From: AC-32 sp035473395
Lineage (GTDB): Bacteria > Actinomycetota > Thermoleophilia > Gaiellales > Gaiellaceae
DNA length: 8,258 bases
Direction: 5' to 3'
NCBI GenBank assembly: GCA_035473395.1
Contig: DATIOF010000157.1
Coordinates: 1 to 8,258 of the forward strand
The notes beneath the pieces are model-generated. The model was given only the letters and a program-made list of their open reading frames with translations, made no database searches and had not been told where the DNA came from. A program made the translations under genes and the position numbers. Within the stretch, counting starts at the first letter, position 1, and each line of letters begins with the position of its first letter. Positions 1 to 6,646 of this stretch are shown piece by piece.

Positions 1-195
1 GGCGCCGTGGCGGACGATCTCGTTCCCGGCGGCATCGAGGATCGCGACCTCGCCTTCCTGGATCGCGATGAACGGATACGTGGCATCTCCGACCCGGTAC
101 AGCACGTCGCCTGCATCTGCCGTCCGCTCCTCGCCCAGCGCCGCCAGCGTCGCCAGCTGTGATGCGGAGAGCGATGGAATCGGCGGGACTGCCAT
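1..195 (-). CDS. cNMP-binding-domain thioredoxin reductase-type protein, N-terminal part (runs off left edge)
   Basis: Sixty-five open minus-strand codons start at an ATG (195-193) and continue past the window edge. The N-terminus is a short Pro/Ser stretch, then a helix ending in AALGEERTADAGDVLYRVGD (about residues 18-37). FIAIQEGEVAILDAAGNEI (about 42-60) follows, with the alternating strands and Gly turns of a CRP-like cyclic-nucleotide-binding fold. Wording of this kind (AGDVLYRVGD, EGEVAILD) is familiar to me from actinobacterial proteins in which such a domain precedes an FAD/NAD(P)-dependent thioredoxin-disulfide reductase. The reductase half would lie outside the window, so that identity is inference; a stand-alone Crp-like regulator is the alternative. 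The gene diverges from livH. There is no Shine-Dalgarno, but a TACCCT box lies 6 nt upstream of the ATG, fitting a leaderless message. Confidence 0.75.
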   Translation of the reverse strand, partial: MAVPPIPSLSASQLATLAALGEERTADAGDVLYRVGDATYPFIAIQEGEVAILDAAGNEIVRHGA

Positions 196-201
196 CGGCC
201 G

Positions 202-232
202 AGGGTAGCCATGCTCGGTGGGTCTGCGTCAA
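202..232 (-). promoter_or_regulatory. Predicted promoter of the cNMP/TrxR-type gene, leaderless geometry
   Basis: Read on the minus strand, a -35-like TTGACG (232-227) is followed after 19 bp by a -10-like TACCCT (207-202). The ATG comes 6 nt further on, placing transcription start on or next to the start codon. The 19-bp spacer is slightly long. This is the only promoter in the window where I see a good -35 element. It lies in the DNA that would encode the first residues of livH if that gene began at 211, which argues for the later livH start. Confidence 0.45.
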
Positions 233-285
233 CGGCTGCGGCCGCTCTCCCGCCAGCCGTCACGCGGACCCGACAGAGTTCGGCC

Positions 286-1218
286 GTGACCATCGCCCTT
301 CAGGTGGTGATCTCGGGGCTTGCCGCGGGCGGTGTCTACGGGCTGTTCGCGGCCGGGTACTCGCTCATCTACCGGCTGACCGGGATCATCCACTTCGCCT
401 TCGGCGACCTGGTCGGGCTCGGGATCTTCGCCACGCTGCTCGTCCTGGCCGGCACTTCACCGGTGAGCCAGTCCGGCGCGCACGAGCCGCGCTTTCTGTT
501 CGCGATCCTGGTCGGGCTCGCCGTCTGCGTGCTCGCCGGGGCGGCGACCTACGTCGGGCTCGTCCAGCCCTACGTGAGCCGCGGCTCGACGATCGGCTGG
601 GTCGCCGGGACCGCTGCAGTCGCGTTCGCGATCCGCGCCGTGATCGGCGCCACCTTCCAGCGCTCGAGCTACGTCTTCCCGGACCCGCTGCCGTTTCACC
701 GCGTCGGCACTGCTGGGTACATCCACCTCGGCGGAGCCCAGGTGCAGGCGCGTGCGTTCTTCGTCGCCGGGCTGGCGATCGCGCTTGCGCTCGGCTCGGC
801 GTGGTTCCTCGAGCGCACGCGCTACGGGCGCGCGCTGCGCGCGGTGGCCGACGACCGCGAGGGCGCGCGGGTCGTCGGCGTCCCGGTCGAGCTGCTCGTC
901 ACGCTTGCCTTCGCGCTCGTCGGGGCGATCGCCATGCTGGCCGCCGTTGCCGCCGCCCCGGGCGAGGCGGTCAACGCGAACACCGGCACGCTGCTCGGCC
1001 TGAAGGGGCTCGTGGCTGCGCTGGCCGTGCGCTTCGGGCCACCGCTCTGGGCCTTCGCGGCCGGCCTCGTGCTCGGTGTCGTCGAGGCTGCGATCGCGAA
1101 CGTCCACATCGGCGGCTGGCAGCTGGGGCCGTCCTACCGCGAGGTGCTGCCGCTCGCCTTCGTGCTGCTGCTGATCTCGCTGTGGCCCTCGTCCGAGGCG
1201 CTCGAGGAACGGGAGTGA
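286..1218 (+). CDS. livH: LivH-type branched-chain amino acid ABC transporter permease
   Basis: Integral membrane permease of the HAAT (hydrophobic amino acid) ABC importer family, pairing with LivM to form the channel; 310 residues from GTG 286. The N-terminal GLAAGGVYGLFAAGYSLIY (11-29) and GIIHFAFGDL (33-42) match the family's first helix and its 'NFAHGD' element. RTRYGRALRAVADDREGARV (177-196) is the conserved cytoplasmic loop that contacts the ATPase. Several hydrophobic helices follow, ending in a charged tail (EALEERE). An ATG at 211 would add 25 residues lacking family character and overlapping the promoter of the divergent gene, so I chose GTG 286. A weak -10-like CAGAGT (274-279) sits 6 nt before it. 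The stop (1216-1218) overlaps the next gene's GTG as GTGA. The family assignment is firm; the substrate is not known. Confidence 0.88.
   Translation: MTIALQVVISGLAAGGVYGLFAAGYSLIYRLTGIIHFAFGDLVGLGIFATLLVLAGTSPVSQSGAHEPRFLFAILVGLAVCVLAGAATYVGLVQPYVSRGSTIGWVAGTAAVAFAIRAVIGATFQRSSYVFPDPLPFHRVGTAGYIHLGGAQVQARAFFVAGLAIALALGSAWFLERTRYGRALRAVADDREGARVVGVPVELLVTLAFALVGAIAMLAAVAAAPGEAVNANTGTLLGLKGLVAALAVRFGPPLWAFAAGLVLGVVEAAIANVHIGGWQLGPSYREVLPLAFVLLLISLWPSSEALEERE
1204..1215 (+). promoter_or_regulatory. Shine-Dalgarno region of the livM-livG fusion
   Basis: GAGGA (1204-1208) lies 6 nt before GTG 1215, and GGGAG (1211-1215) lies 5 nt before a second in-frame GTG at 1221. Either start is well served. 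The site is inside the 3' end of livH, so translation of the two genes is probably coupled. This is the clearest ribosome binding site in the window, in contrast to the leaderless-looking starts elsewhere. Confidence 0.5.
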
Positions 1219-3041
1219 GCGTGCTCGAGCAGACCGCCGTCGAGCTGCGGCGCGCGGCCGGCGAGGCGCGCGCCCGCTGGAGCACTCCGGCCTGGCTCGC
1301 GCTCGCGGCCCTGGTGGTCGCCGCCGCCCTTCCGTTCCTCTCGCTGCCGGGGGTGCGCGTCGACGCGCTCGCCGACACCGCCTACCTCGCGCTCGCGGCG
1401 ACCGCGCTCGGGCTGACAGTGGGGCCGGCGGGCCTGCCGTCGCTCGGCACAGGGGCGTTCATGGCGATCGGCGCGTTCACCTCGGCCCTGGTGGTCGCGC
1501 GCTCGGGCTGGGCGCTCGAGCCGGCGGTACTCGCGGGCACCGCGGCGGCGCTGGTCGCGGGCCTGCTCTGCGGCGCCGTGGTGCGGCTGCGGCGCGAGTT
1601 CGTCGCCGTAAGCACCTGGCTCCTCGCGTGGCTTGTGTGGCTCTTTCTGCTCGCCTTCCCGTCGGTCTCGGGCGGCTCGCAGGGACTGATCCTGCCGCCG
1701 CGCTCGCTGCTGGGGCTCGACGCCACGCCGACCGTGCACTTCGAGGTGGCGCTCGCCCTGACCGCGCTGACGGCGCTTGCGGTCGCATCGATCCGGCGTG
1801 GCGCGCCGGGGCTCGAGCTCTCCGCCCTCCGACAGGCGCCCGCGCTGGCGACCTCGCTGGGGGTGCGGCTCGGGTGGCGGCGGCTGGGAGCCTTCTCGGC
1901 GACGGCAGCGATCGCGGGGCTCGCGGGCGGGCTCTCGGTGCAGCTGCAGGCGGTCGCCGACCCGGTCAGCTACGACCCGTTCCTCTCTTTCAAGCTGCTC
2001 GTCGCGGTGCTGCTCGGCGGCGCGGCCGCGACGCTGGGGCCGGCCGCCGGCGTGATCGTGCTCGGGCTGATCGGCCTCGCCGCGGGCCCGCTCGCACGGG
2101 CACTACAGCTCCCGTTCGAGCGCTTCGACACCGCCGTTGCGGCGCTGCTGCTCGTGTTCGTGCTCGCCTTCGGCGGGCAAGGCGTGCTGCCCTGGGCTTT
2201 GCGCCGTCTTCGCCGCGAAAGCCATCCGCAGCGGCGGCCGGCGACACCGCCCTCGGGCGCGCCAGGGCCGAACGAGCCCGTGCTCACCGCGACCGGTCTC
2301 CGCAAGGCCTACGGCGGCGTGATTGCGGTCGACGACTTCTCGCTCGAGCTCCGCCGCGGCGAGACCGCAGCGCTGATCGGCCCGAACGGCTCGGGGAAGA
2401 CGACCGCGCTACGCCTGATCGCGGGCGCCGAGCCCGCCGACGCAGGCACGGTGGTCATCGACGGTGTCGAGGTGACGGTCGCGCCGACCACCGAGCGGGT
2501 CCGCCTCGGGATCGCGCGAACGCTGCAAGCGACTGCCGCCTTCCGCGAGCTGACCGCGCTCGAGGACGTGCTCGTAGGCCGGGCGGTGCGCCGGCGCTAC
2601 GGAGGCCTCGTCCGCAGCGCGCTCGCCACGCCGCACGCACGGCGGGAGCAGGCGGCGTCCGAGACCGCGGCGCTCGAGGCGCTGGCGGTCGTCGGTCTCG
2701 CCGGGGCCGCGGACGTGCCGACTCCCGAGCTGACGACGTCACAGCAACGCCTGGTGGCGCTCGCCGCGGCGCTGGCGACGGAGCCGCAGGTGCTGCTCGT
2801 GGACGAGCTCGCCGCCGGCGCGGGGCGCGAGGAGCTCGGCCTGGTCGCGGACGCGCTCGAGCGAATTCGCGAGCGCGGGGTCGCGGTGCTCGTCGTCGAG
2901 CACAACCTGCGCGTCGTGCGCCGGGTCGCCGACCGTGTGCTCGTGCTCGGGGCCGGCAGCGTGCTGGCCGAGGGCTCGGCCGCCGAGGTCGCTTCCAGCG
3001 GGGTCGTTCAGCAGGCGTACCTCGGAACTGCCCGTCTGTAG
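1215..3041 (+). CDS. livM-livG: LivM-LivG fusion: ABC transporter permease with C-terminal ATPase domain
   Basis: A 608-residue fusion. Residues ~25-335 are a LivM-type permease: ALGLTVGPAGLPSLGTGAF (64-82) and the loop SALRQAPALATSLGV (203-217), then long hydrophobic helices. A Pro/Arg-rich linker (~336-354) leads to a LivG-type ATPase (355-608). It has Walker A GPNGSGKTT (389-397, Lys395), Q-loop Gln438 in GIARTLQ, Walker B VLLVDE (526-531) and the switch His563 in VVEHNL. The signature motif is degenerate: LTTSQQR (506-512) where LivG proteins usually have LSYGQQR, so the key glycine is Ser509; the proline after the Walker B glutamate is Leu532. LivM-LivG fusions are known in actinobacteria. 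Translation starts at GTG 1215 (GTGA overlap with livH) or GTG 1221. No LivF follows, so the second ATPase must come from another locus. Confidence 0.9.
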   Translation: MSVLEQTAVELRRAAGEARARWSTPAWLALAALVVAAALPFLSLPGVRVDALADTAYLALAATALGLTVGPAGLPSLGTGAFMAIGAFTSALVVARSGWALEPAVLAGTAAALVAGLLCGAVVRLRREFVAVSTWLLAWLVWLFLLAFPSVSGGSQGLILPPRSLLGLDATPTVHFEVALALTALTALAVASIRRGAPGLELSALRQAPALATSLGVRLGWRRLGAFSATAAIAGLAGGLSVQLQAVADPVSYDPFLSFKLLVAVLLGGAAATLGPAAGVIVLGLIGLAAGPLARALQLPFERFDTAVAALLLVFVLAFGGQGVLPWALRRLRRESHPQRRPATPPSGAPGPNEPVLTATGLRKAYGGVIAVDDFSLELRRGETAALIGPNGSGKTTALRLIAGAEPADAGTVVIDGVEVTVAPTTERVRLGIARTLQATAAFRELTALEDVLVGRAVRRRYGGLVRSALATPHARREQAASETAALEALAVVGLAGAADVPTPELTTSQQRLVALAAALATEPQVLLVDELAAGAGREELGLVADALERIRERGVAVLVVEHNLRVVRRVADRVLVLGAGSVLAEGSAAEVASSGVVQQAYLGTARL

Positions 3042-3044
3042 GCT
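3039..3044 (+). promoter_or_regulatory. Predicted -10 box TAGGCT before livK-type gene, containing the upstream TAG stop
   Basis: TAGGCT fits the TANNNT consensus and lies 7 nt before GTG 3052, so transcription would begin at the start codon. Its first three bases are the stop codon of the livM-livG fusion. No convincing -35 is visible. It suggests the binding protein has its own leaderless promoter besides operon read-through, a plausible way to make excess binding protein over membrane subunits. Confidence 0.4.
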
Positions 3045-3051
3045 CTCGGCC

Positions 3052-4215
3052 GTGCGCCGGCTCGCGTTCCTTCTCGCCGGTCTCGTGCTGCTCGTGGCGG
3101 GATGCGGCAAGGGATCGTCGTCCGGCGAGGCCGGCCGGCTCGTGATCGCCGTCGACGTCCCGGTTACGGGCAGCCCGTACATCGCAGACACGATCCGCCA
3201 GGGCGTCGAGCTCGCGACCTCGAACCTGAACGGCGGCGGCGGTGTCCGCGTGGGCTCGAAGAGCTACCTGATCAAGGTCAAGCTCTACGACAATCACCTC
3301 TCCGCGCGCACGGCGGTTCAGAACGCGAGGCGCGCGATCGATGCGGGCGCGGTCGCGATCGTCACCGACGGCACGGGCGTGGACGCGACCTGGCAGCTCG
3401 CGAAGCGCGCCGGTGTCTCGATCGCCATCGCCCACGACGGCGGCACCGGCCTCGTCGACGCGCAGGCCCGTCCGAACGTTTTCCGGATCGCGCCGACCAA
3501 CCACGGGATCGCCTTCCGCTACGCCGAGTACCTGATCCCGAAGAAGCTGAAGGTCGGGCTGCTCTCCGACGACAGCGGCTACGGGCGCGAGGGCGCTGCA
3601 GACATCGGTCGCGCGTTCTCCAGCAATCCGGAGTCGGTCGCGCTGAAGCTGACGCTGCCCGCGGGCCAGACCGACCTGACACCGCAGATCCTGCGCGCGC
3701 GCCGCGCGGGAGCGACCGCGCTGCTCGTCTGGGGGCAGCCGCCCACGATCGCTGCCGCGCTCTCGGCCGCCCGCAGCATCGGCTGGAAGGTGCCGTTCTA
3801 CACGCCGCCGACTGGCTCCGACCCGTTCATCCGCCAGCAGCTCGCCGACCATCCCGACTGGGTGGACGGCCTCACCTTCGCCGGCGGTCGGCTGACCGCC
3901 GAGGTGGGGACGGGCCCGTTCACGAACTTCCAGTCGCAGTACGAGTCGACCTACGGCGCCGACCAGGTGGGCGTCAAGAACTCGCAGGGCCAGGCGGTCG
4001 TCCAGCCGCCCGAGTTTGCGATGTATTCCTACGACTTCATGCACGTGCTGCTGGCCGCGATCGCGCACGCCGGCTCGATCGAGCCGGCCAAGATCACCGC
4101 GGCGCTCAACCAGGTCACGACCCAGGGCGCGAACGGCGACGAGCGTGGCTTCAACGAGCACAGCCACGTGGAGTCGTCGACGACGACGTCTATTTCGCAC
4201 GCTTCCGCGACATGA
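3052..4215 (+). CDS. LivK-type ABC transporter substrate-binding lipoprotein, C-terminus frameshifted
   Basis: Extracytoplasmic solute-binding protein of the periplasmic-binding-protein type 1 fold. It starts at GTG 3052, 10 nt after the previous stop. Residues 1-17 form a lipoprotein signal peptide (VRRLAFLLAG..) ending in a lipobox LVAGC with Cys18 as the lipidation site. RLVIAVDVPVTGSPYIADTI near the mature N-terminus opens the first lobe; KVGLLSDDSGYGREGAADIG marks the second. As read, the protein has 387 residues. After NGDERGFNEHSH (to residue 372) it turns into a Ser/Thr-rich, non-family tail (VESSTTTSISHASAT) and stops at 4215. The expected ending is found in the next frame (4170-4286), so the gene carries a one-base shift, real or from assembly. 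Start signals lie farther upstream in the same frame but inside the preceding gene. Ligand unknown: amino acid, amide or a related compound. Confidence 0.87.
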   Translation: MRRLAFLLAGLVLLVAGCGKGSSSGEAGRLVIAVDVPVTGSPYIADTIRQGVELATSNLNGGGGVRVGSKSYLIKVKLYDNHLSARTAVQNARRAIDAGAVAIVTDGTGVDATWQLAKRAGVSIAIAHDGGTGLVDAQARPNVFRIAPTNHGIAFRYAEYLIPKKLKVGLLSDDSGYGREGAADIGRAFSSNPESVALKLTLPAGQTDLTPQILRARRAGATALLVWGQPPTIAAALSAARSIGWKVPFYTPPTGSDPFIRQQLADHPDWVDGLTFAGGRLTAEVGTGPFTNFQSQYESTYGADQVGVKNSQGQAVVQPPEFAMYSYDFMHVLLAAIAHAGSIEPAKITAALNQVTTQGANGDERGFNEHSHVESSTTTSISHASAT

Positions 4216-4286
4216 CCTACCAGCCCGTCCAGGACGACCCGCTCTCGGCGACGCTGCCGCTGATCCCGCAGACCCGCTCGCAATGA
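4170..4286 (+). pseudogene. Displaced C-terminal segment of the LivK-type protein (shifted frame)
   Basis: In the frame one base behind the main livK reading frame, 38 codons encode a segment starting GVVDDDVYFARFRDMTYQ, continuing through DDPLSATLPLIPQ and ending TRSQ before TGA (4284-4286). It has the composition of a real LivK-type C-terminus, and it follows directly on GDERGFNEHSH of the main frame. The break falls between codon 4165-4167 and base 4170. Two palindromes adjoin it: CCACGTGG (4164-4171) and GTCGTCGACGAC (4173-4184). The displaced stop overlaps the next gene's ATG as ATGA, typical operon spacing, supporting this as the original gene end. One missing base explains everything. 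Confidence 0.75.
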
Positions 4287-5452
4287 GGCGCCTGCTGCCG
4301 GCGCTCGCCGTTGCGGCGCTGCTGGCGCCGGCCGGGGCGCTCGCCGACATCCAGCAGGTGCTCCTGCCCGGCCCGACGCCCTACCCGACGCCGAGCCCGC
4401 CGCTCGCCACGGGGGGAGCTCCGCCCTGGGCGACGTTGACCTTCAAGATCCACGCCAGCACCGACCAGCGGGTCGGGACCGGGGTCGACAGCAGCGGGCG
4501 CGTCGTCTCGGTGCGGGCCCTTGAGCGGCTCCACCTGACCGGCACCGGCGACTACCTGATCGTCGTCAGCGCGCCGGTGCTGGACGTGCGCATGGGCCCC
4601 GGGTCGCAGTCGGAGCCGGGCCAGCGTCGCGGGCAGATCCTCTGGTCGGGGTTTTCCGCGAAACGAAGGCTGCTCGTCTCGGACGCGAAGCTCCGGCCCG
4701 GACCGGTGCGCCCGTACCTGCCGCTGCGGCTCGACGCACGGCGCGAGGGCGACCGCTACGAGCTGACGTTGACCAATGCGACGACGACCGCCGAGGTCGC
4801 GTTCCAGGGCGCGGGCTCACCGAAGGAGCTGGCCGCGCTGCTCGACCGCACCCGGCGAGACTCGCTGGCGCACCGGCGCCTGCGACCGGCCTACGTCACG
4901 ATCAACGGCGCGGTCTCCCAGCGTCCCGGCAAGACGCGAATCTCGGCGCCGCTGCGCGTCGAGGGCAGCCTGCGTTTCCCCTCCGCGCCCTCGGCGGCGA
5001 GCGGTGGGACGCTCGGCGGGCGCACCGTTCACTTCTCGTTCGTCCTCGGCGACCGGCAGCCGCTCACCCGTCGGATCGTGGTCAGCGGCGGCGGCGAGCC
5101 GAAGCTCAGCCTGGTCGCCCGGCCCGACGCCGTCGTGCGCGGGCTGACTCCGCCCGGCGGCGCCCGTAGTTGGAGCACATCGGGACCGCTGCCGGCCGAC
5201 GCCTTGCTCCAGCGTCTGATCGACACGCGCATGGATCTCGTCCGCGCCGATCAGTTCCAGGGCTTCCTCTCGAATCCCGATCCGCTCGGCCGCGACCGCA
5301 CGGTCTACGTCTACGAGACCACGGCCGCGCCGCAGGCTGTCGCCGCCCCCACGAGCTCGTCCTCGGGCGGCGGCCCGCTGACGCTGCTGCTCGCGGTCGG
5401 CGGCGCCGTGGTCGCTGCGGGCGTGGCGCTCGTCTCCTGGGCCCATAGTTAG
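4283..5452 (+). CDS. Secreted, C-terminally membrane-anchored protein of unknown function
   Basis: 389 residues, family not recognised. Residues 1-21 form a signal peptide (Arg-Arg, a hydrophobic core, APAGALA cleavage site before Asp22). A Pro-rich stretch with PTPYPTPSPP (31-40) follows, then a long beta-rich region (~50-345) with alternating hydrophobic residues, e.g. LHLTGTGDYLIVVSAPVLDV (83-102) and RYELTLTNATTTAEVAF (158-174), and a charged helix KELAALLDRTRRDSL (181-195). A Ser/Gly linker (358-364) leads to one membrane helix (365-387) and a two-residue tail. It should sit on the outer face of the membrane, anchored at the C-terminus. No catalytic motif is apparent. The start overlaps the displaced livK stop (ATGA) and lacks a Shine-Dalgarno or TANNNT box, so expression probably depends on translation of livK. 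An accessory role in uptake is possible from position only. Confidence 0.8.
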   Translation: MRRLLPALAVAALLAPAGALADIQQVLLPGPTPYPTPSPPLATGGAPPWATLTFKIHASTDQRVGTGVDSSGRVVSVRALERLHLTGTGDYLIVVSAPVLDVRMGPGSQSEPGQRRGQILWSGFSAKRRLLVSDAKLRPGPVRPYLPLRLDARREGDRYELTLTNATTTAEVAFQGAGSPKELAALLDRTRRDSLAHRRLRPAYVTINGAVSQRPGKTRISAPLRVEGSLRFPSAPSAASGGTLGGRTVHFSFVLGDRQPLTRRIVVSGGGEPKLSLVARPDAVVRGLTPPGGARSWSTSGPLPADALLQRLIDTRMDLVRADQFQGFLSNPDPLGRDRTVYVYETTAAPQAVAAPTSSSSGGGPLTLLLAVGGAVVAAGVALVSWAHS

Positions 5453-5455
5453 GCT
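5450..5455 (+). promoter_or_regulatory. Predicted -10 box TAGGCT before OCD-family gene, containing the upstream TAG stop
   Basis: TAGGCT lies 6 nt before GTG 5462. Its first three bases are the stop codon of the secreted-protein gene, the same arrangement and hexamer as before the livK-type gene. No clear -35 or Shine-Dalgarno is visible. It points to a leaderless internal promoter for the dehydrogenase-like gene. Confidence 0.4.
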
Positions 5456-5461
5456 CGGCAC

Positions 5462-6391
5462 GTGCCGCTCTACCTGACCGAGGCGGAGGTCGCGGAGCTG
5501 CTGACCCCGGCCGACGCCGTCGAGGCGGTCGAGGCCTGCTTCCGCCGCCTGGCCGCGGGCGAGATCGAGAACGTGCCGCGCCAGCGCACGCGCTGGGACG
5601 AGGGCTTCCTCGCCGTCATGTGGGCGGTCGACCGGGAGCTCGGGCTCGCCGGGCTGAAGTCCTATGCGGCTGGACGGGACGGCGTGCACTTCGTCGTCGT
5701 GCTGTTCGAGACCGAGACGACGAACACCGTGGCGGTGATCGAGGCGGACAAGCTCGGCCAGCTGCGCACGGGCGCGGCGAGCGGTGTGGCTGCGAAGCAC
5801 CTCGCGCGCGAGGGCGCCACGACGCTCGGCGTGATCGGCTGTGGCTGGCAGGCGCGCAGCCAGGTGGCGGCGATCCGCGAGGCGCTGCCGTCGATCGAGA
5901 GTGTCGTCGCCTACTGCCGAACCGAGGAGTCGCTGGTGGAGTTCTGCAAGGAGGTCGGCGCCGAGCCGGGCGAGAGCCACCGCGATCCGGCTTCGCAGGA
6001 CGTGGTCGTGACGGTCACGACCTCGCGCGACCCGGTCCTGCGCGGCGAGTGGCTGCGGCCGGGAGCCCTCGTCTGCGCGGTCGGGGCCAACGATCCGCGC
6101 CGCCGTGAGCTCGACAACGTCGCGCTCGAGCGAGCTGCCTTCGTCTGTTGCGACTCGATCGAGGACGCGAAGCATGAGTCCGGCGACCTGATCGAGCCCG
6201 TCGAGGCAGGCGTGCTCGACTGGCTCGAGGTGCACGAGCTGCAGGAGGTCGTCGCCGGCGAACTGCCCGGGCGGCAGGCGGACGACGACATCGTCGTCTT
6301 CAAGTCGAACGGCCTCGCGGCGTGGGACGTGGCCGTCGGATCGGTCGTGCTCGAGCGGGCGCGCGAGCGCAGTGTCGGGCGAGAGCTCTAA
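5462..6391 (+). CDS. Ornithine cyclodeaminase/mu-crystallin family NAD(P)-dependent protein
   Basis: 309 residues, usual length for the family, which includes ornithine cyclodeaminases, archaeal-type alanine dehydrogenases and imine reductases. GLKSYAAG (64-71) carries the family's substrate-carboxylate lysine (Lys66). DKLGQLRTGAASGVAAKHLA (96-115) holds the conserved RTGAAS element. LGVIGCGWQAR (122-132) is the dinucleotide-binding GxGxxA loop. VGANDPRRREL (207-217) and FKSNGLAAWDVAVG (280-293) complete the signature. In ornithine cyclodeaminase and alanine dehydrogenase the third position of the GAN triplet is a catalytic Asp; here it is Asn210 followed by Asp211, so true cyclodeaminase activity is doubtful and a reductase or dehydrogenase on an imino/amino acid is more likely. 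It begins at GTG 5462, 9 nt after the previous stop. Its TAA overlaps the stop of the convergent small gene. A link to the imported solute is inference. Confidence 0.88.
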   Translation: MPLYLTEAEVAELLTPADAVEAVEACFRRLAAGEIENVPRQRTRWDEGFLAVMWAVDRELGLAGLKSYAAGRDGVHFVVVLFETETTNTVAVIEADKLGQLRTGAASGVAAKHLAREGATTLGVIGCGWQARSQVAAIREALPSIESVVAYCRTEESLVEFCKEVGAEPGESHRDPASQDVVVTVTTSRDPVLRGEWLRPGALVCAVGANDPRRRELDNVALERAAFVCCDSIEDAKHESGDLIEPVEAGVLDWLEVHELQEVVAGELPGRQADDDIVVFKSNGLAAWDVAVGSVVLERARERSVGREL

Positions 6392-6639
6392 CTCAGCTTC
6401 TGCTGCTGCGCGGCGACGGCGCTTTCGCCGAGAGCGTGGATCACCTCGGGTCGGTCGAGCACGCGCGCGATCTGCTGCGGCTGCGCCCGGTTGCGGACGT
6501 AGGGGTCGTCGAGGATGTCGTCGAGCGAGCGTCCGCGCTCGTGCTCGCGGATCACGTAGGTCGCGAGCCGGTCTTCCTGCGAGGAGCGCGTGAACAGGAA
6601 CGAGAAGGGGCTGCGGAAGAAGTCGGAGAACCTGCCCAT
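6388..6639 (-). CDS. Small conserved-looking hypothetical protein (83 aa)
   Basis: 83 residues from ATG 6639-6637 to TAG 6390-6388. The N-terminal part MGRFSDFFRSPFSFLFTRSS is aromatic and basic, possibly amphipathic and membrane-surface-seeking but not a clear transmembrane helix. Then comes EDRLATYVIREHERGRSLDD (22-41), continuing ILDDPYVRNRAQPQQIARVL (42-61) and a short helix DRPEVIHALGE (62-72). The central part is acidic/basic and helical and resembles a short protein-binding module; I recall similar small proteins in Thermoleophilia genomes but cannot name a function. An in-frame ATG at 6816 would extend it over the opposite gene with non-protein-like sequence and is rejected. It diverges from the 113-aa gene by 33 bp, with a TAGCAT box 7 nt before its ATG, and converges with the OCD-family gene, sharing 4 bp at the stops. 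Confidence 0.75.
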   Translation of the reverse strand: MGRFSDFFRSPFSFLFTRSSQEDRLATYVIREHERGRSLDDILDDPYVRNRAQPQQIARVLDRPEVIHALGESAVAAQQQKLS

Positions 6640-6646
6640 TGGCGCG

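Noticed and set aside
159..1214. N-terminal 352 residues of a long open frame that continues into the livM-livG fusion
   Set aside because: Arg/Ala/Gly-rich shadow of livH in another frame; real LivM-type sequence begins only at GTG 1215/1221.
1628..3145. Plus-strand open frame of 505 codons overlapping the livM-livG fusion
   Set aside because: Arg/Ala/Gly-rich shadow; the fusion frame carries all ABC motifs.
3102..4169. Upstream part of the shifted frame overlapping livK
   Set aside because: Arg-rich non-protein-like; only the segment after about 4170 looks genuine.
4164..4184. Programmed -1 ribosomal frameshift as an explanation for the livK break
   Set aside because: No slippery heptamer of the X XXY YYZ type at the junction, and such recoding is not known in LivK proteins; mutation or sequence error is simpler.
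2455..4350. Minus-strand open frame of 631 codons
   Set aside because: Arg/Pro/Ala-rich translation without domain character, antisense to the ATPase domain and the binding-protein gene; typical of high-GC shadow frames.
4817..6235. Minus-strand open frame of 472 codons
   Set aside because: Antisense to the secreted-protein gene and the OCD-family gene; His/Arg-rich low-complexity translation.
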